Notes: a model not told the origin generated them from the sequence alone. A stretch of 64,000 nt of DNA from Sphingobacterium multivorum (GCF_900457465.1 NZ_UAUU01000011.1:1302001-1366000); one strand, 5' to 3'; counted from the stretch's first letter, positions 35,221 through 44,977 are shown. Numbers and translations are program-made.

Positions 35221-36834
35221 ATGATGAACGACAGTAATTTTGAAGCGAATAACACGGATAATAACAAACGGGGTAATTATGGCGAACGTCGTACCAAATT
35301 AAATAATTTGGTGAGCGGTTTGGGTAAGCTTCCGCCGCAGGCAGTGGACCTTGAAGAAGCTGTTTTGGGGGCTTTGATGCTGGAGAAAAATGCACTGAGT
35401 GAAATTATTGATATTCTAAAACCGGAATCGTTTTACAAAGAATCACATCAAAAGATCTTTGAAGCGATTTTTGGCCTCTTTCAAAAGACTTCTCCAATTG
35501 ATATATTGACAGTTACCTCGGAACTTAGACGGATGGGGGCTCTTGAAATGGTCGGCGGTGCCTACTATATTACGCAATTGACAGATCGCGTGGTTTCTGC
35601 AGCTAATATTGAGTATCATGCCCGTATTATTTCTCAAAAATATATTCAGCGTGAGCTTATTAAGGTTTCTACCGAAATTATCAATAGTTCATATGATGAA
35701 ACATCAGATATCTTCGATCTTTTGGATCATGCCGAAAAAAGCTTGTTTGATATCGCGCAAAATAACTTGCGAAGAGATTCAAGAAAGATGGATGATATTA
35801 TGCGTGAGGCGATTTCTAATCTTGAAATGCTCCGGGATCGCACAGATGGTCTAACAGGTGTGCCTTCGGGTTTAACAGCCTTGGATCGTATGACTTCAGG
35901 TTGGCAGCCTTCTGATCTTGTTATTATTGCAGCACGTCCAGCGATGGGAAAAACTGCATTTGTACTTTCTGTCGCGCGTAATGCCGCTGTGGAACACGGT
36001 AAAGCAGTCGCCGTATTCTCGCTGGAGATGTCATCTGTTCAGCTCGTCAATCGTCTAATCGCTGGTGAAACCGAAATTGAGCAAGAGAAATTGAAAAAAG
36101 GAAATCTTGCTGATCATGAATGGCAACAATTACATTCGAGAATTGGTCGATTAACTGATGCGCCTATTATTATTGATGATACGCCGGCGTTGAACGTGTT
36201 CGAATTTAGAGCAAAATGTAGGCGTCTAAAAGCACAATACGATATCCAAATGGTGATCGTCGATTACTTGCAGTTAATGCACGGTAAAGCAGACGGTAAA
36301 GGCGGGGGTAACCGGGAACAAGAGATTGGTAGTATTTCGCGCGCGTTGAAGTCTGTAGCTAAGGAATTAAATATCCCCGTGCTTGCATTGTCGCAATTGA
36401 GCCGTGCAGTAGAGTCAAGACCGGGCAATAGTAAGCGTCCTATGTTGTCCGATTTACGGGAGTCTGGTTCTATTGAACAGGATGCTGATATGGTTCTTTT
36501 CTTATATCGACCTGAATATTATGGTTTGACAGAAGATGAAGAGGGACGTCCTACTGCCGGTGTCGGTGAAGTTATTATTGCAAAACACCGTAATGGTGAG
36601 ACCGGAATTGTTCCACTTCGCTTTGTGGGTAAATTTGTGAAGTTTGTGGATTTAGAAGATGAGTTTTCGGGTATGGGTGGTGGAGATGGATTCGGTGATG
36701 CGCCGGCTACATTTTCTGCTTCGGCCTTGAATCCGTCGCCAAACTTTGCAGATGATTTTAGTGCTGGAGGTTTTAGTGGAGGTATTACTATGCCCTCCCG
36801 AATGAACGATATGCCTGATGATGCGCCATTTTAG
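35221..36834 (+). CDS. dnaB: replicative DNA helicase
   Basis: The hexameric helicase that unwinds DNA at the replication fork. The 537-residue protein has the N-terminal DnaB domain (PPQAVDLEEAVLGALMLEKNA), a linker, and the RecA-like motor with Walker A ARPAMGKTAF near residue 240, Walker B VIVDYLQLM and the arginine-finger region LRESGSIEQDADMVLF. After the core comes a Gly/Ser/Phe-rich tail of about 60 residues ending MPSRMNDMPDDAPF; such an acidic, flexible end is common in this phylum. No intein is seen. Confidence 0.96.
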   Translation: MMNDSNFEANNTDNNKRGNYGERRTKLNNLVSGLGKLPPQAVDLEEAVLGALMLEKNALSEIIDILKPESFYKESHQKIFEAIFGLFQKTSPIDILTVTSELRRMGALEMVGGAYYITQLTDRVVSAANIEYHARIISQKYIQRELIKVSTEIINSSYDETSDIFDLLDHAEKSLFDIAQNNLRRDSRKMDDIMREAISNLEMLRDRTDGLTGVPSGLTALDRMTSGWQPSDLVIIAARPAMGKTAFVLSVARNAAVEHGKAVAVFSLEMSSVQLVNRLIAGETEIEQEKLKKGNLADHEWQQLHSRIGRLTDAPIIIDDTPALNVFEFRAKCRRLKAQYDIQMVIVDYLQLMHGKADGKGGGNREQEIGSISRALKSVAKELNIPVLALSQLSRAVESRPGNSKRPMLSDLRESGSIEQDADMVLFLYRPEYYGLTEDEEGRPTAGVGEVIIAKHRNGETGIVPLRFVGKFVKFVDLEDEFSGMGGGDGFGDAPATFSASALNPSPNFADDFSAGGFSGGITMPSRMNDMPDDAPF

Positions 36835-36867
36835 TGGTTAATTTTACATAAGTATTCCTAAATAACA

Positions 36868-36903
36868 GAAAAAACCGAATGATTTAAATTCGGTTTTTTC
36901 GTT
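36868..36903 (+). terminator. terminator of dnaB
   Basis: A 13-bp perfect stem (GAAAAAACCGAAT and complement) with a 7-base loop and T run, 33 bases after the stop. Confidence 0.88.
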
Positions 36904-37246
36904 TACCGCGTCCGGCTTGTTTTCGCTAGTAAAACAAGGTTATTATCCATTTTCAACGTGATGTATTAAGGGGGTACGCAAAAATAAATGTTTTAAAACT
37001 AAATGAACAAATGGGGTTAATGTTTTTTTGTCGTTTTGATTGTTTTTATTTTAAATAAAATCGGAACTTTGTGCGCCTTTGGGTTTATTAGAATGGTAGC
37101 TTTTAGACTTAGTATAACAGGTCTTAGACAAAAGTTGGTGAACAGTTTTTCGACAATGACAGGAAGCTAATGGATATTCATTATTTTGGATCGAGCAAGT
37201 TAGCTTTTATTTGGCTATTGATAGCAAAAACAAATAATATATTTCG
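36904..37246. other. intergenic stretch before rlmH, no gene seen
   Basis: About 340 AT-rich bases. No tRNA or convincing open frame. A GGAACTTTG element near 37063 resembles a -7 box and could drive rlmH with a long leader, but the match is weak. Confidence 0.45.
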
Positions 37247-37720
37247 ATGAAAATAACATTACTTTGTATAGGTAAGACGGATGACAAATACCTAATTGAA
37301 GGTATTGAAAAGTACATTAAGCGATTAAAGTTTTATGTGAACTTCAGTATTGTCGTTATTCCCGATATCAAGAATGTCAAGAATCTTTCTGCTGAACAGC
37401 AAAAAGATAAAGAGGCTTTGCTGATTTTGAAACAGCTACAACCACAAGATCTAGTAGTTCTGCTAGACGAACATGGAAAAGAATTTCGCTCCTTGGAGTT
37501 TTCAGCTTATTTGGAAAAAATGATGGTACAAAGTGTTCAGCATTTGGTATTTATTATAGGAGGCCCCTATGGGTTTGACCAAAAGATTTACGATCGGGCA
37601 AAATCAAAAATCGCTTTATCGAAGATGACGTTTTCGCACCAAATGATTCGTTTGTTTTTTACAGAGCAGCTTTATCGTGCTTTTTCCATCATGAAGGGGG
37701 AGCCTTATCATCACGAATAA
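37247..37720 (+). CDS. rlmH: 23S rRNA (pseudouridine-1915-N3)-methyltransferase
   Basis: A SPOUT-class methyltransferase that methylates the pseudouridine in helix 69 of 23S rRNA on whole 70S ribosomes. The 157-residue protein has the family ends MKITLLCIGKTDDKYLIEGI and MIRLFFTEQLYRAFSIMKGEPYHHE, and the SAM-binding knot includes VFIIGGPYGFD. Length is exact for the family (about 155). Confidence 0.95.
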   Translation: MKITLLCIGKTDDKYLIEGIEKYIKRLKFYVNFSIVVIPDIKNVKNLSAEQQKDKEALLILKQLQPQDLVVLLDEHGKEFRSLEFSAYLEKMMVQSVQHLVFIIGGPYGFDQKIYDRAKSKIALSKMTFSHQMIRLFFTEQLYRAFSIMKGEPYHHE

Positions 37721-37746
37721 TATGGAAAAAAGTCCGTAACTTCATC

Positions 37747-37893
37747 ATGAATAAAAACAAGCTTATGAATTTGCCCAACAAACGAGATTATCACTATAAA
37801 AGTGACGAAGGAGAGAAAAATAGCCAATTGAATAAATACATTATGATTGCTTGTATTATTATCGTGATCTTATTGGCCTATTTTTTCGCATAG
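37747..37893 (+). CDS. small single-pass membrane protein
   Basis: A 48-residue frame starting at ATG 37747: a polar, charged N-terminus (NLPNKRDYHYKSDEGEKNS) followed by one hydrophobic helix at residues 31-48 (YIMIACIIIVILLAYFFA) that ends at the stop. It lies 26 bases after rlmH on the same strand. Composition favours a real tail-anchored small protein, but there is no recognised family and chance cannot be ruled out. Confidence 0.5.
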   Translation: MNKNKLMNLPNKRDYHYKSDEGEKNSQLNKYIMIACIIIVILLAYFFA

Positions 37894-37904
37894 CTTAATG
37901 TCTT

Positions 37905-37956
37905 TCCATACGGATTTAGTAAAAGAAATAAATCTCTTACTTAATATCCGTATGGA
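37905..37956. repeat. inverted repeat after the small membrane protein
   Basis: An 11-bp perfect inverted repeat (TCCATACGGAT and complement) with inner partial pairing. There is no T run, so it may be a weak terminator or protein site. The rest of the gap to 38278 shows no gene. Confidence 0.5.
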
Positions 37957-38278
37957 GGATATCAGCAGATGATTTTAATAAATTTTAATTGAATTGTTTA
38001 AGCAAGAACGCTTAATTTTTGGGAGAAGATTGGCAGGTTTTGCGCGTTCTTTTTGGGGCGGTGTTGTTTACGAATCCCCAGTTGGTCATATAGAATGACA
38101 AGGGATTAATTTCTAATAATTTTTTCATTTTTTCTTTTTTTACCATATAATAATTTATTGATTCGCTAATAGATGATCAATAATCGAGCCAAACTATGAT
38201 ATTTGTCATGTTCGAAAAGAAATATAGAAAATAAGGTCAATAAAAGTAGTTGAAAGTGTGTTTTTGAGGGCCAAGTCA

Positions 38279-38312
38279 AAATAAAACGCAGCCCATTTGA
38301 GAGGGGCTGCGT
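38279..38312 (-). terminator. terminator of the sugar dehydrogenase gene
   Basis: On the minus strand a 9-bp GC-rich stem (ACGCAGCCC and complement) is followed by TTTATTTT, 14 bases after the stop. Confidence 0.82.
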
Positions 38313-38325
38313 CGAATCAAGGAAT

Positions 38326-39579
38326 TTATTTTTTATCAATTTTATATAATTTTCCGATATCTGTGATAGCGTACAGCGCGCCATCTTTTCCCTGCGTGAT
38401 ATCTCTAAATCGTTGTCCTTCACTACCTAATAGACGCTCTTCTCCAACCACCTTGTTATCCTTCAGTATAATTCTGGCAATGTGCATGCTGCTCAAACCG
38501 CAAATAAAGAGATTATTCTTCCATTCTGGAATATTCTGTCCGGTATAGAATGTAATTCCACTAGGAGAGAGGACCGGATCCCAATAATAGACAGGTTGTT
38601 CCAGACCGTCTTTTTGTTGTATACCCGCGCCAACTTTATCGCCTTTATACTCTATACCATACGTAATCGTTGGCCATCCATAATTCTTGCCAGCTTCAAT
38701 TCGGTTCAGCTCGTCGCCGCCCCGTGGACCAAATTCGGTTTCCCAAAGATCGCCGGTTTCCGGATTTAAGGCAAGCCCTTGAGGATTGCGGTGTCCATAA
38801 CTGTAAATTTCCGGACGGACATTTGGCTTGCCTATAAATGGATTTCCTGGAGCAGGCTGTCCCTCAGTGGTGATGCGTAAGATCTTGCCCAATGCTGCAT
38901 TAAGATCTTGTGCCAATGGTCTTGTAACCAAATCAGATCTTTCACCCGTACTCAAAATAATATTTCCTTCTTTATCAAAGATAATACGACCACCATAGTG
39001 CAGATTTCCTTTATGAGCCGGAGTAGCTTGATAGATCACCTTGGCACCTTCTATCGATTTCTCGTCTGCAGACAGTTTTCCTTTTGCAACAGCCGTCAAC
39101 GTCCCAGCAGCGGTATTATCAGAGAAAACCCAATAAATCATACGGTTTGATTCGAATTTTGGATCAAGACGTAATCCCAGAAGTCCACCTTGCCCACTGC
39201 TATTGACTTGAGGTAAACCTTTTATTGGGTCACTTAATTTACCGTCCGCCGTTGCAATGCGAAAATTCCCCTCTTTTTCTGAGATTAATAATCGGCCATC
39301 AGGCAGCGCAGTTATGCCCCACGGAGATTTTAATCCCTCAGCAATTACTTTACCTTCGAACGGCGTGCTTGTCTTTGCACCCTGAATTCTCGTTTGTCCG
39401 GCAAATGCTGGTTTATAATTTGTGTTTGCCTTCTGTGTTTCTACCGGAGGGTAACTTGTTGTGTCAGTTGCAGCGTTTGCGCTGCTATCCGAACTCGAAT
39501 TTGAATTCGCATGGTTGGAATTACATGCGGTTAATCCTAAAGATACTGTTAAGAGGCTTATTGTCAGTTTGGTTTTCAT
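38326..39579 (-). CDS. PQQ-dependent sugar dehydrogenase, lipoprotein
   Basis: A 417-residue six-bladed beta-propeller of the glucose/sorbosone dehydrogenase (YliI/soluble aldose dehydrogenase) type. The lipobox is GLTACNSN (Cys at residue 19), followed by a Ser/Asn-rich linker, so it is anchored in the envelope facing the periplasm. Typical stretches are SPWGITALPDGRLLISEKEG, GGLLGLRLDPKF, YSYGHRNPQGLALNPETGDLW and EFGPRGGDELN, which line the PQQ and calcium site. It would oxidise aldoses with PQQ as cofactor, obtained from outside unless PQQ genes lie elsewhere. Confidence 0.9.
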   Translation of the reverse strand: MKTKLTISLLTVSLGLTACNSNHANSNSSSDSSANAATDTTSYPPVETQKANTNYKPAFAGQTRIQGAKTSTPFEGKVIAEGLKSPWGITALPDGRLLISEKEGNFRIATADGKLSDPIKGLPQVNSSGQGGLLGLRLDPKFESNRMIYWVFSDNTAAGTLTAVAKGKLSADEKSIEGAKVIYQATPAHKGNLHYGGRIIFDKEGNIILSTGERSDLVTRPLAQDLNAALGKILRITTEGQPAPGNPFIGKPNVRPEIYSYGHRNPQGLALNPETGDLWETEFGPRGGDELNRIEAGKNYGWPTITYGIEYKGDKVGAGIQQKDGLEQPVYYWDPVLSPSGITFYTGQNIPEWKNNLFICGLSSMHIARIILKDNKVVGEERLLGSEGQRFRDITQGKDGALYAITDIGKLYKIDKK

Positions 39580-39732
39580 TATCTGTGACTTGTTTTTGGT
39601 CTGATTATCTGCTTGAAGATATTAAAAATTAATGAAATATTATTTTATAGAATGTAATAATATAAATATATAACTCTATTAATAAGAAAGGGAGGATGCT
39701 AGCCAGCCAATAGATTTTAAATATTAAAAGAG

Positions 39733-39978
39733 TTATTTTTCCGCCAGGCAGTGTTTTACGATTCGGTGGAGTTCAGTTTCCTTGTTTACATAATAATCAC
39801 TTATATCTAGAATCGTGTTTGTGTTTAAATTGTAGATACACACCGGTACATAGTTAGGCTGGGCAGATGTCTCGAAAGTTTTAAAATAATCTGCACTTTC
39901 CTGAATACTTGAAAATTCTTTGGATTCACAATGTTGTGTATCCTGATTGTAAGCAATGGTTATAAAGTTCTTTTTCAT
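39733..39978 (-). CDS. hypothetical protein, 81 residues
   Basis: A short soluble protein, MKKNFITIAYNQDTQHCESK at the start, rich in Tyr and Asn (PVCIYNLNTNTILDISDYYV). No signal peptide or membrane helix. I recognise no family. It is monocistronic, 70 bases from the start of the next convergent-free neighbour murI's end, on the same strand. Codon use looks like that of neighbouring genes. Confidence 0.6.
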   Translation of the reverse strand: MKKNFITIAYNQDTQHCESKEFSSIQESADYFKTFETSAQPNYVPVCIYNLNTNTILDISDYYVNKETELHRIVKHCLAEK

Positions 39979-40049
39979 TGTACTAGCCTTTTTATCAACA
40001 TAACGAAGACCAGGGAGTAAAAGTTTTAAAAATCATTGCCTTTTATTTG

Positions 40050-40874
40050 TTAAACACTGATGTGGCTTGCGGCTATTGGCTTTCCAAAAAATATTTTTGC
40101 TTTACTTTCAAAGTCTCTTGGATCATCTGTCGTATAGAAGGCCAATTGTCCATTTTGGGAACAAATAGTTTCAATCTCCTGATGACGATGGAGATAGTCC
40201 CTTAAGCTATTTGCAACAATTGGACCCTGAGAAATGATATTGATATTGCTTGGTGTATATTTTTTGATTACGGGCAGCAATAATGGATAGTGGGTACAGG
40301 CAAGCACAATAGCGTCGATCTGATCGGACTGTTGTAAAAGTTCCCGTATATCTTTTTCTACAAAGTAATGAGCGCCTTCTGTATTGATTTCGTTATTTTC
40401 TACTAAAGGGACCCAAAAAGGACAGTCATGTTGAAAAACTTCTATTTCTGGATTAAATTTATGTATTTCTATTTTATAGGATTCAGATTTTACCGTTCCC
40501 GTAGTAGCTAAAATCCCGATCTTATTAGTTTTCGTAAAATTGTGTACAATTTCGGTAGTGGGTCTGATGACGCCGAGGACTCTCTTTCCCGGCGGTAGAT
40601 CATGTTGTTGTATGGTTCTTAATGCTTTTGCTGAAGCTGTATTACATGCCAGAATAACAAGGTTACAGCCTAGATCAAAAAGTTTAAAAACACATTGTTT
40701 GGTATAGTTATAAACGGTTTCAAAAGACCGTGTACCATAAGGGACCCGAGCATTGTCCCCTAAATAGATATAATCGTACTGAGGTAAAAGATGTTGAATT
40801 TCCTTAAATACGGAGAGTCCTCCGTAACCGGAATCAAAAATGCCAATCGGACCTGGTTTTGATAAGTTATCCAT
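40050..40874 (-). CDS. murI: glutamate racemase
   Basis: Makes D-glutamate for peptidoglycan. The 274-residue protein has the start PIGIFDSGYGGLSVFKEI, the two catalytic cysteines in ILACNTASAKAL and VLACTHYPLLLP, and GDNARVPYGTRS. All active-site residues are present and the length fits. A 17-bp perfect hairpin ends at its start codon. Confidence 0.95.
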   Translation of the reverse strand: MDNLSKPGPIGIFDSGYGGLSVFKEIQHLLPQYDYIYLGDNARVPYGTRSFETVYNYTKQCVFKLFDLGCNLVILACNTASAKALRTIQQHDLPPGKRVLGVIRPTTEIVHNFTKTNKIGILATTGTVKSESYKIEIHKFNPEIEVFQHDCPFWVPLVENNEINTEGAHYFVEKDIRELLQQSDQIDAIVLACTHYPLLLPVIKKYTPSNINIISQGPIVANSLRDYLHRHQEIETICSQNGQLAFYTTDDPRDFESKAKIFFGKPIAASHISV

Positions 40875-40915
40875 AACACAATGTTATAAGCTCTTCCACT
40901 TATAACATTGTGTTA
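40874..40915 (-). terminator. 17-bp hairpin touching the murI start; terminator of the GH125 gene or murI regulatory hairpin
   Basis: A perfect 17-bp stem (TAACACAATGTTATAAG and complement) with an 8-base loop fills the 53-base gap between the GH125 stop and murI; its last base is the first base of the murI ATG. It has no long T run on the minus strand, so it may slow translation of murI rather than end transcription. Confidence 0.6.
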
Positions 40916-40927
40916 CAAGTTTCAGCT

Positions 40928-42343
40928 TTATTGAAGCAAAGATGGTTTCTCTTTGTATATTTTCCAAATTAATTCGCCAAATAATGTATTTGTCCAAGCA
41001 AACCAATGTCTTGTGAATTTTTTAGGATCGTTTTTATGAAAAGACTCATGCATAAATCCAGTTCCGCCATGCGTATTGACCAGCGTTTTGATGCAATTGC
41101 GAATCTCGTCATCATTTGTCGAAGTTTGCGCTCGCATAATAATGGACATCGGCCAGATCATATCTCTTCCTATGTGAGGTCCGCCAATACCTTCTGCTGC
41201 TGTTCCCTTAAAAAAGAATGGATTTTTATCAGACAAAACAAAGTTACGTGTACGTTGATAAACTTCGTTATTTAGATCGACAGCCCCTAAATAAGGTAGA
41301 GCCAATAAACTCGGAATATTTGCATCATCCATCATAAGATGGCTCGAAAAACCGTCTACTTCAAAGGCATATATCCGGCCTAGTGTCGGATGGTCGATGA
41401 TACCATATGTATTGACTGCTGTTTCGACCTCATTCGCAAGAGCTTCCATTTTGACAGCTAGTTCATGTTCATTTTTAACCTTTTTCAAAATTTCGGCAGA
41501 TTGTCTAAGGCTAACGATCGCAAATAAATTGGACGGAATAAGAAAGGAGAAAATGGTAGAATCGTCTGACGGTCGAAAACTGGAGCAGATCAAACCAACT
41601 GGATTTACAGGATATCCGTAGCCATCTACTTGTAATGTATCGGAGCCTCTGGAGGTTGTACGTTCGAATTTGTACGGGCCTAGACTATCTTTACGCTGTT
41701 GCTCAACAAAAGTCTGATATATTTTATGTTGCGCTTCTAACCATTCTTCATTAAACGGGCTATTGTCATTCGTTTCTTTCCAATAATGATAAGCTAATCG
41801 AATTGGATAACACAATGAATCGATTTCCCATTTTCGTTCATGGATTCCAGGTTTCATATTTGTGTGATCACTGAACCATTCGCCTTTTTTGGTCGGATCG
41901 TTATAAAATGCATTGGCATAGGGATCAATATTGATACATTTACTCTGCTTTTGGATTAAGCCAACAATAAGATCCTGTAGTTTTTTGTCCTTTTTCATAA
42001 AAGGAAGGTATGGCCATACCTGTGCACTGCTGTCACGCAACCACATGGCATCAATGTCCCCTGTAATTACATAGGTATAATTTCTTCCGTTTTGAACATA
42101 GGGAAATACGGTAGTATCTAAGGTATTAGGAAAGCAGTTGTTAAATAACCAAGCCAGTTCCTTATTTTTAACATTTTTCTGAAATTCTACAATTGCATCT
42201 TCGATGACCTTGCTCGAGAAAAGTCTTTTCTCTTTACTTGTTCGTACAGTGGGAAAAGAATGTTCTTGAGCAAATGAAAATTTGCTTGTAAGTGCACCCG
42301 CGGTTAACAGGCTTGCGTTTTGGATAAATGTTCTGCGTTTCAT
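40928..42343 (-). CDS. glycoside hydrolase family 125, exo-alpha-1,6-mannosidase
   Basis: A 471-residue secreted enzyme that removes terminal alpha-1,6-mannose from glycans. The N-terminus MKRRTFIQNASLLTAGALTS has a twin-arginine motif, so export by the Tat route is likely. The body shows the GH125 (DUF1237) pattern YVITGDIDAMWLRDSSAQVWPY, ERKWEIDSLCYPIRLAYHYW and LMMDDANIPSLLALPYLG; the Asp and Glu in these blocks are catalytic candidates. It has no SusC/SusD partners nearby, so it is not in a clear polysaccharide-utilisation locus. Confidence 0.9.
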   Translation of the reverse strand: MKRRTFIQNASLLTAGALTSKFSFAQEHSFPTVRTSKEKRLFSSKVIEDAIVEFQKNVKNKELAWLFNNCFPNTLDTTVFPYVQNGRNYTYVITGDIDAMWLRDSSAQVWPYLPFMKKDKKLQDLIVGLIQKQSKCINIDPYANAFYNDPTKKGEWFSDHTNMKPGIHERKWEIDSLCYPIRLAYHYWKETNDNSPFNEEWLEAQHKIYQTFVEQQRKDSLGPYKFERTTSRGSDTLQVDGYGYPVNPVGLICSSFRPSDDSTIFSFLIPSNLFAIVSLRQSAEILKKVKNEHELAVKMEALANEVETAVNTYGIIDHPTLGRIYAFEVDGFSSHLMMDDANIPSLLALPYLGAVDLNNEVYQRTRNFVLSDKNPFFFKGTAAEGIGGPHIGRDMIWPMSIIMRAQTSTNDDEIRNCIKTLVNTHGGTGFMHESFHKNDPKKFTRHWFAWTNTLFGELIWKIYKEKPSLLQ

Positions 42344-42538
42344 GCTTGCTAGGACTGATTTTTATGTTATAAGGTTATTTACTAAAATGCAAGATATAAA
42401 TATTTTTGAATAAAAGGAATAGCAAATACGATTTAGCATTATAAAATTGACTGAACATAGGAATAAAGTCATTTTTATTCGGTTAATTTGCGTTTAGGAA
42501 TGCATTTTGCTAGAAAAAATAATCTTTGAAATAATTTT

Positions 42539-44212
42539 ATGAGGCTTAATATAACAAAAAATAATAATTTACTCCGAATTGTGCTGGCAAGCATGGGGGT
42601 AGGTATTTCCTTCGGCGGTTTTGCCCAGATCAAGAGTCAGCCTTATTCGTATCATTTTTATCAAAAAATGAACGATGCGGTTTATTCTACTGAGACGAGA
42701 ATGCACACTGCTGCTAGACCATTCGTCATCAAAGACTCTTTATTGTTAGCCAAGTTTGATTCAATCCAATCCAATAAGCCTGTTTCTTCGTCCAATTGGT
42801 TTATGCGTAAGATTTTTAATGAACATCTGGTGCAGGTTGAGAAAGAAGATTATACATTCTATGCTGATTTTTTACCGGATCTTTATATTGGAAAGGATAT
42901 GTTAGGTGACAAGCGTCGGACATGGATGAATAGCAGAGGATTTCAGGTGGGATTGAACGTGGGTAATAAATTTACATTCAATACTTCCGCATTTGAAAGT
43001 CAGGCGGTATTTCCCAAATATTTGGATGACTATATCGTAGCCAATAAAGTTGTGCCGGGGCAGGCGAACTCAAAATTTAAGTCCAACAATAAAATGGATT
43101 GGATGTATGCGACAGCAAGTATGACCTATGACGCGCATAAGTATATTCAGGCAACTTTGGCTTACGACAAAAACTTCATTGGGGATGGATATAGATCCAT
43201 GCTTCTCTCTGATTTTTCATCGAATTATGCGCATCTGAAATTAACAGGGACGATAGGGAATGTTCAATATACTTCGATTTGGGCCTATATGAATGATCCG
43301 ACGCATCCTAGACAGGATTTAACAGGTACATATCCGATGGAGGGTGAACCGAACAAGCGTTTGGGCGATGGTAAAAAATGGGGGGCTTTCCAATATCTGG
43401 ACTGGAATGTGACCAATAAATTATCAATTGGCTTTTTCCAATCTGTTGTTTGGGCTGCGCAAGACGATGCAGGTAAAAGAGGTTTTGATTTCAGTTATAT
43501 TAGTCCTATTATCTTTATCCGACCTGTTGAAAATAATAATCGTACTTCGCCAGACAAAATGTTTTTGGGGTTAACTTCCAAATATAAACTACCCTATAAT
43601 TTGACGGCATATGGTCAGTTCTTATTGGGGGAGTTTACCGCCAAAGAGTTTTTTGCTGGGAATGGATATGCGCATAACAAATGGGGAGCACAACTTGGTG
43701 TCAGGGGATATGATATGTTTGGTGTGAAAAACCTGAACTTTTTAGCCGAGTATAATACAGCCAGACCATATACTTACGCACACTTTAAGTCGTATTCAAA
43801 CTATAGTAACAATGCCGAGCCATTGGCTCATCCGAAAGGGGCAAACTTTAGAGAGCTTGTTGGCCTTGTGAATTATGCATGGGATAGATGGGACTTTTCG
43901 TTACAGGGTATGTTTACCCAAAATGGACTTGATCTGCCTGATGGAAGTAATATGGGCGGTAACATCTTCCAATCCTATAATACAATACCAAATCTATATG
44001 GAAATCATATTGCCCAAGGAATAAAGAATAATATCTATTATGCGGATGCTAAGGCTGCCTATGTGCTTAATCCCAAGTATAACCTCCGTTTAGAACTTGG
44101 TTATACCCAACGTTACGCAAAAGCACAATATGAAACACCTGTAGTCAATAAATCCGGCGTAGTGTCATTTGGACTTCGTTCAAGTTTCCGGGCAATTTAT
44201 AACGATTTATAG
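42539..44212 (+). CDS. outer-membrane beta-barrel protein, RemB/Wzi-like
   Basis: A 557-residue protein with an N-terminal export signal (VLASMGVGISFGGFAQ, cut after Ala-Gln region) and a body of alternating strands rich in Tyr, Asn and Gly that ends in an aromatic strand, typical of an outer-membrane barrel. The stretch LAYDKNFIGDGYRSMLLSD is characteristic of proteins annotated gliding motility protein RemB and is akin to Wzi capsule-attachment barrels. Whether it takes part in gliding or in capsule binding is unknown. It is divergent from the GH125 gene. Confidence 0.78.
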   Translation: MRLNITKNNNLLRIVLASMGVGISFGGFAQIKSQPYSYHFYQKMNDAVYSTETRMHTAARPFVIKDSLLLAKFDSIQSNKPVSSSNWFMRKIFNEHLVQVEKEDYTFYADFLPDLYIGKDMLGDKRRTWMNSRGFQVGLNVGNKFTFNTSAFESQAVFPKYLDDYIVANKVVPGQANSKFKSNNKMDWMYATASMTYDAHKYIQATLAYDKNFIGDGYRSMLLSDFSSNYAHLKLTGTIGNVQYTSIWAYMNDPTHPRQDLTGTYPMEGEPNKRLGDGKKWGAFQYLDWNVTNKLSIGFFQSVVWAAQDDAGKRGFDFSYISPIIFIRPVENNNRTSPDKMFLGLTSKYKLPYNLTAYGQFLLGEFTAKEFFAGNGYAHNKWGAQLGVRGYDMFGVKNLNFLAEYNTARPYTYAHFKSYSNYSNNAEPLAHPKGANFRELVGLVNYAWDRWDFSLQGMFTQNGLDLPDGSNMGGNIFQSYNTIPNLYGNHIAQGIKNNIYYADAKAAYVLNPKYNLRLELGYTQRYAKAQYETPVVNKSGVVSFGLRSSFRAIYNDL

Positions 44213-44238
44213 AAATTTTTATAAACCGATCTATAATT

Positions 44239-44295
44239 AAAATAAACTATATTGTTTTGGCGATAAATGCTGTAAAACCAATATAGTTTATTTTT
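44239..44295 (+). terminator. terminator of the RemB-like gene
   Basis: A 16-bp perfect stem (AAAATAAACTATATTG and complement) with a 24-base loop that can pair further (TTTT with AAAA), 26 bases after the stop. Confidence 0.72.
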
Positions 44296-44479
44296 AAATA
44301 TAGTTTTAGCACAAATTGACAATTAGGGAAGACAACTTGGATACAATTAGAATAAATATCCGATCGTGGACGATCCCTTCTTATGATGTGTTAGGGCTTA
44401 AAAACGATTTGCTTAAACAGAAAATGGCATGGGTTCGCTTAGTTAGCCAATGGACCAGCACAAAACTAATGTTATTCCA

Positions 44480-44899
44480 ATGAAAAAAATCCTCGTACTG
44501 AATGGCCCAAATTTAAATTTGTTGGGTGTAAGGGAGAAATCAATTTATGGTAGCCAGGACTTCCTGAGCTATTTTGAAGAACTAAAACAACAATTTGAAA
44601 CAGTGGAATTAGCCTATTTTCAAAGCAATTCTGAAGGAGGATTAATCGATAAGATACACGAAGTCGGTTTTGAATTTGATGGAATTGTGTTGAATGCCGG
44701 AGCGTATACTCACACTTCAGTTGCGATTGGGGATGCAATCGCAGCAATCACAACACCTGTTATTGAAGTTCACATAAGCAATGTCCATCAAAGAGAGGAA
44801 TTTCGTCATCATTCGTTCCTCGCAAAGAATTGTAGAGGGGTGATCTGTGGTTTTGGCCTGGATAGCTACAGATTGGGTATAGAGGCATTTATTAAATAA
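44480..44899 (+). CDS. aroQ: 3-dehydroquinate dehydratase, type II
   Basis: Third step of the shikimate pathway: 3-dehydroquinate to 3-dehydroshikimate. The 139-residue protein starts MKKILVLNGPNLNLLGVREK, which has the catalytic Arg and the active-site Tyr shortly after (IYGSQD), and has LNAGAYTHTSVAIGDAI and EVHISNVHQREEFRHHS with the substrate-binding His. The ATG at 44480 gives the family length; a longer frame from 44450 adds ten unrelated residues. Confidence 0.94.
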   Translation: MKKILVLNGPNLNLLGVREKSIYGSQDFLSYFEELKQQFETVELAYFQSNSEGGLIDKIHEVGFEFDGIVLNAGAYTHTSVAIGDAIAAITTPVIEVHISNVHQREEFRHHSFLAKNCRGVICGFGLDSYRLGIEAFIK

Positions 44900-44927
44900 T
44901 ATCTTCTTTTGCAAGGAAGAGAAAAAA

Positions 44928-44977
44928 TAGCTATAAAACAAAAAAGCGGGAATTCCCGCTTTTTTGTTTTATAGCTA
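44928..44977. terminator. bidirectional terminator between aroQ and ribF
   Basis: A perfect 50-bp palindrome (25 bp each side, centre 44952/44953), with AAAAAAGCGGGAA as the inner half. It separates convergent genes and ends 12 bases before the ribF stop. Confidence 0.9.

Noticed and set aside
44337..44483. 48-codon TTG-start frame (LDTIRINIRSWTIPS...) overlapping the aroQ start by 4 bases
   Set aside because: It has no recognised family, no Shine-Dalgarno and a composition not clearly coding; the overlap with aroQ may be chance.
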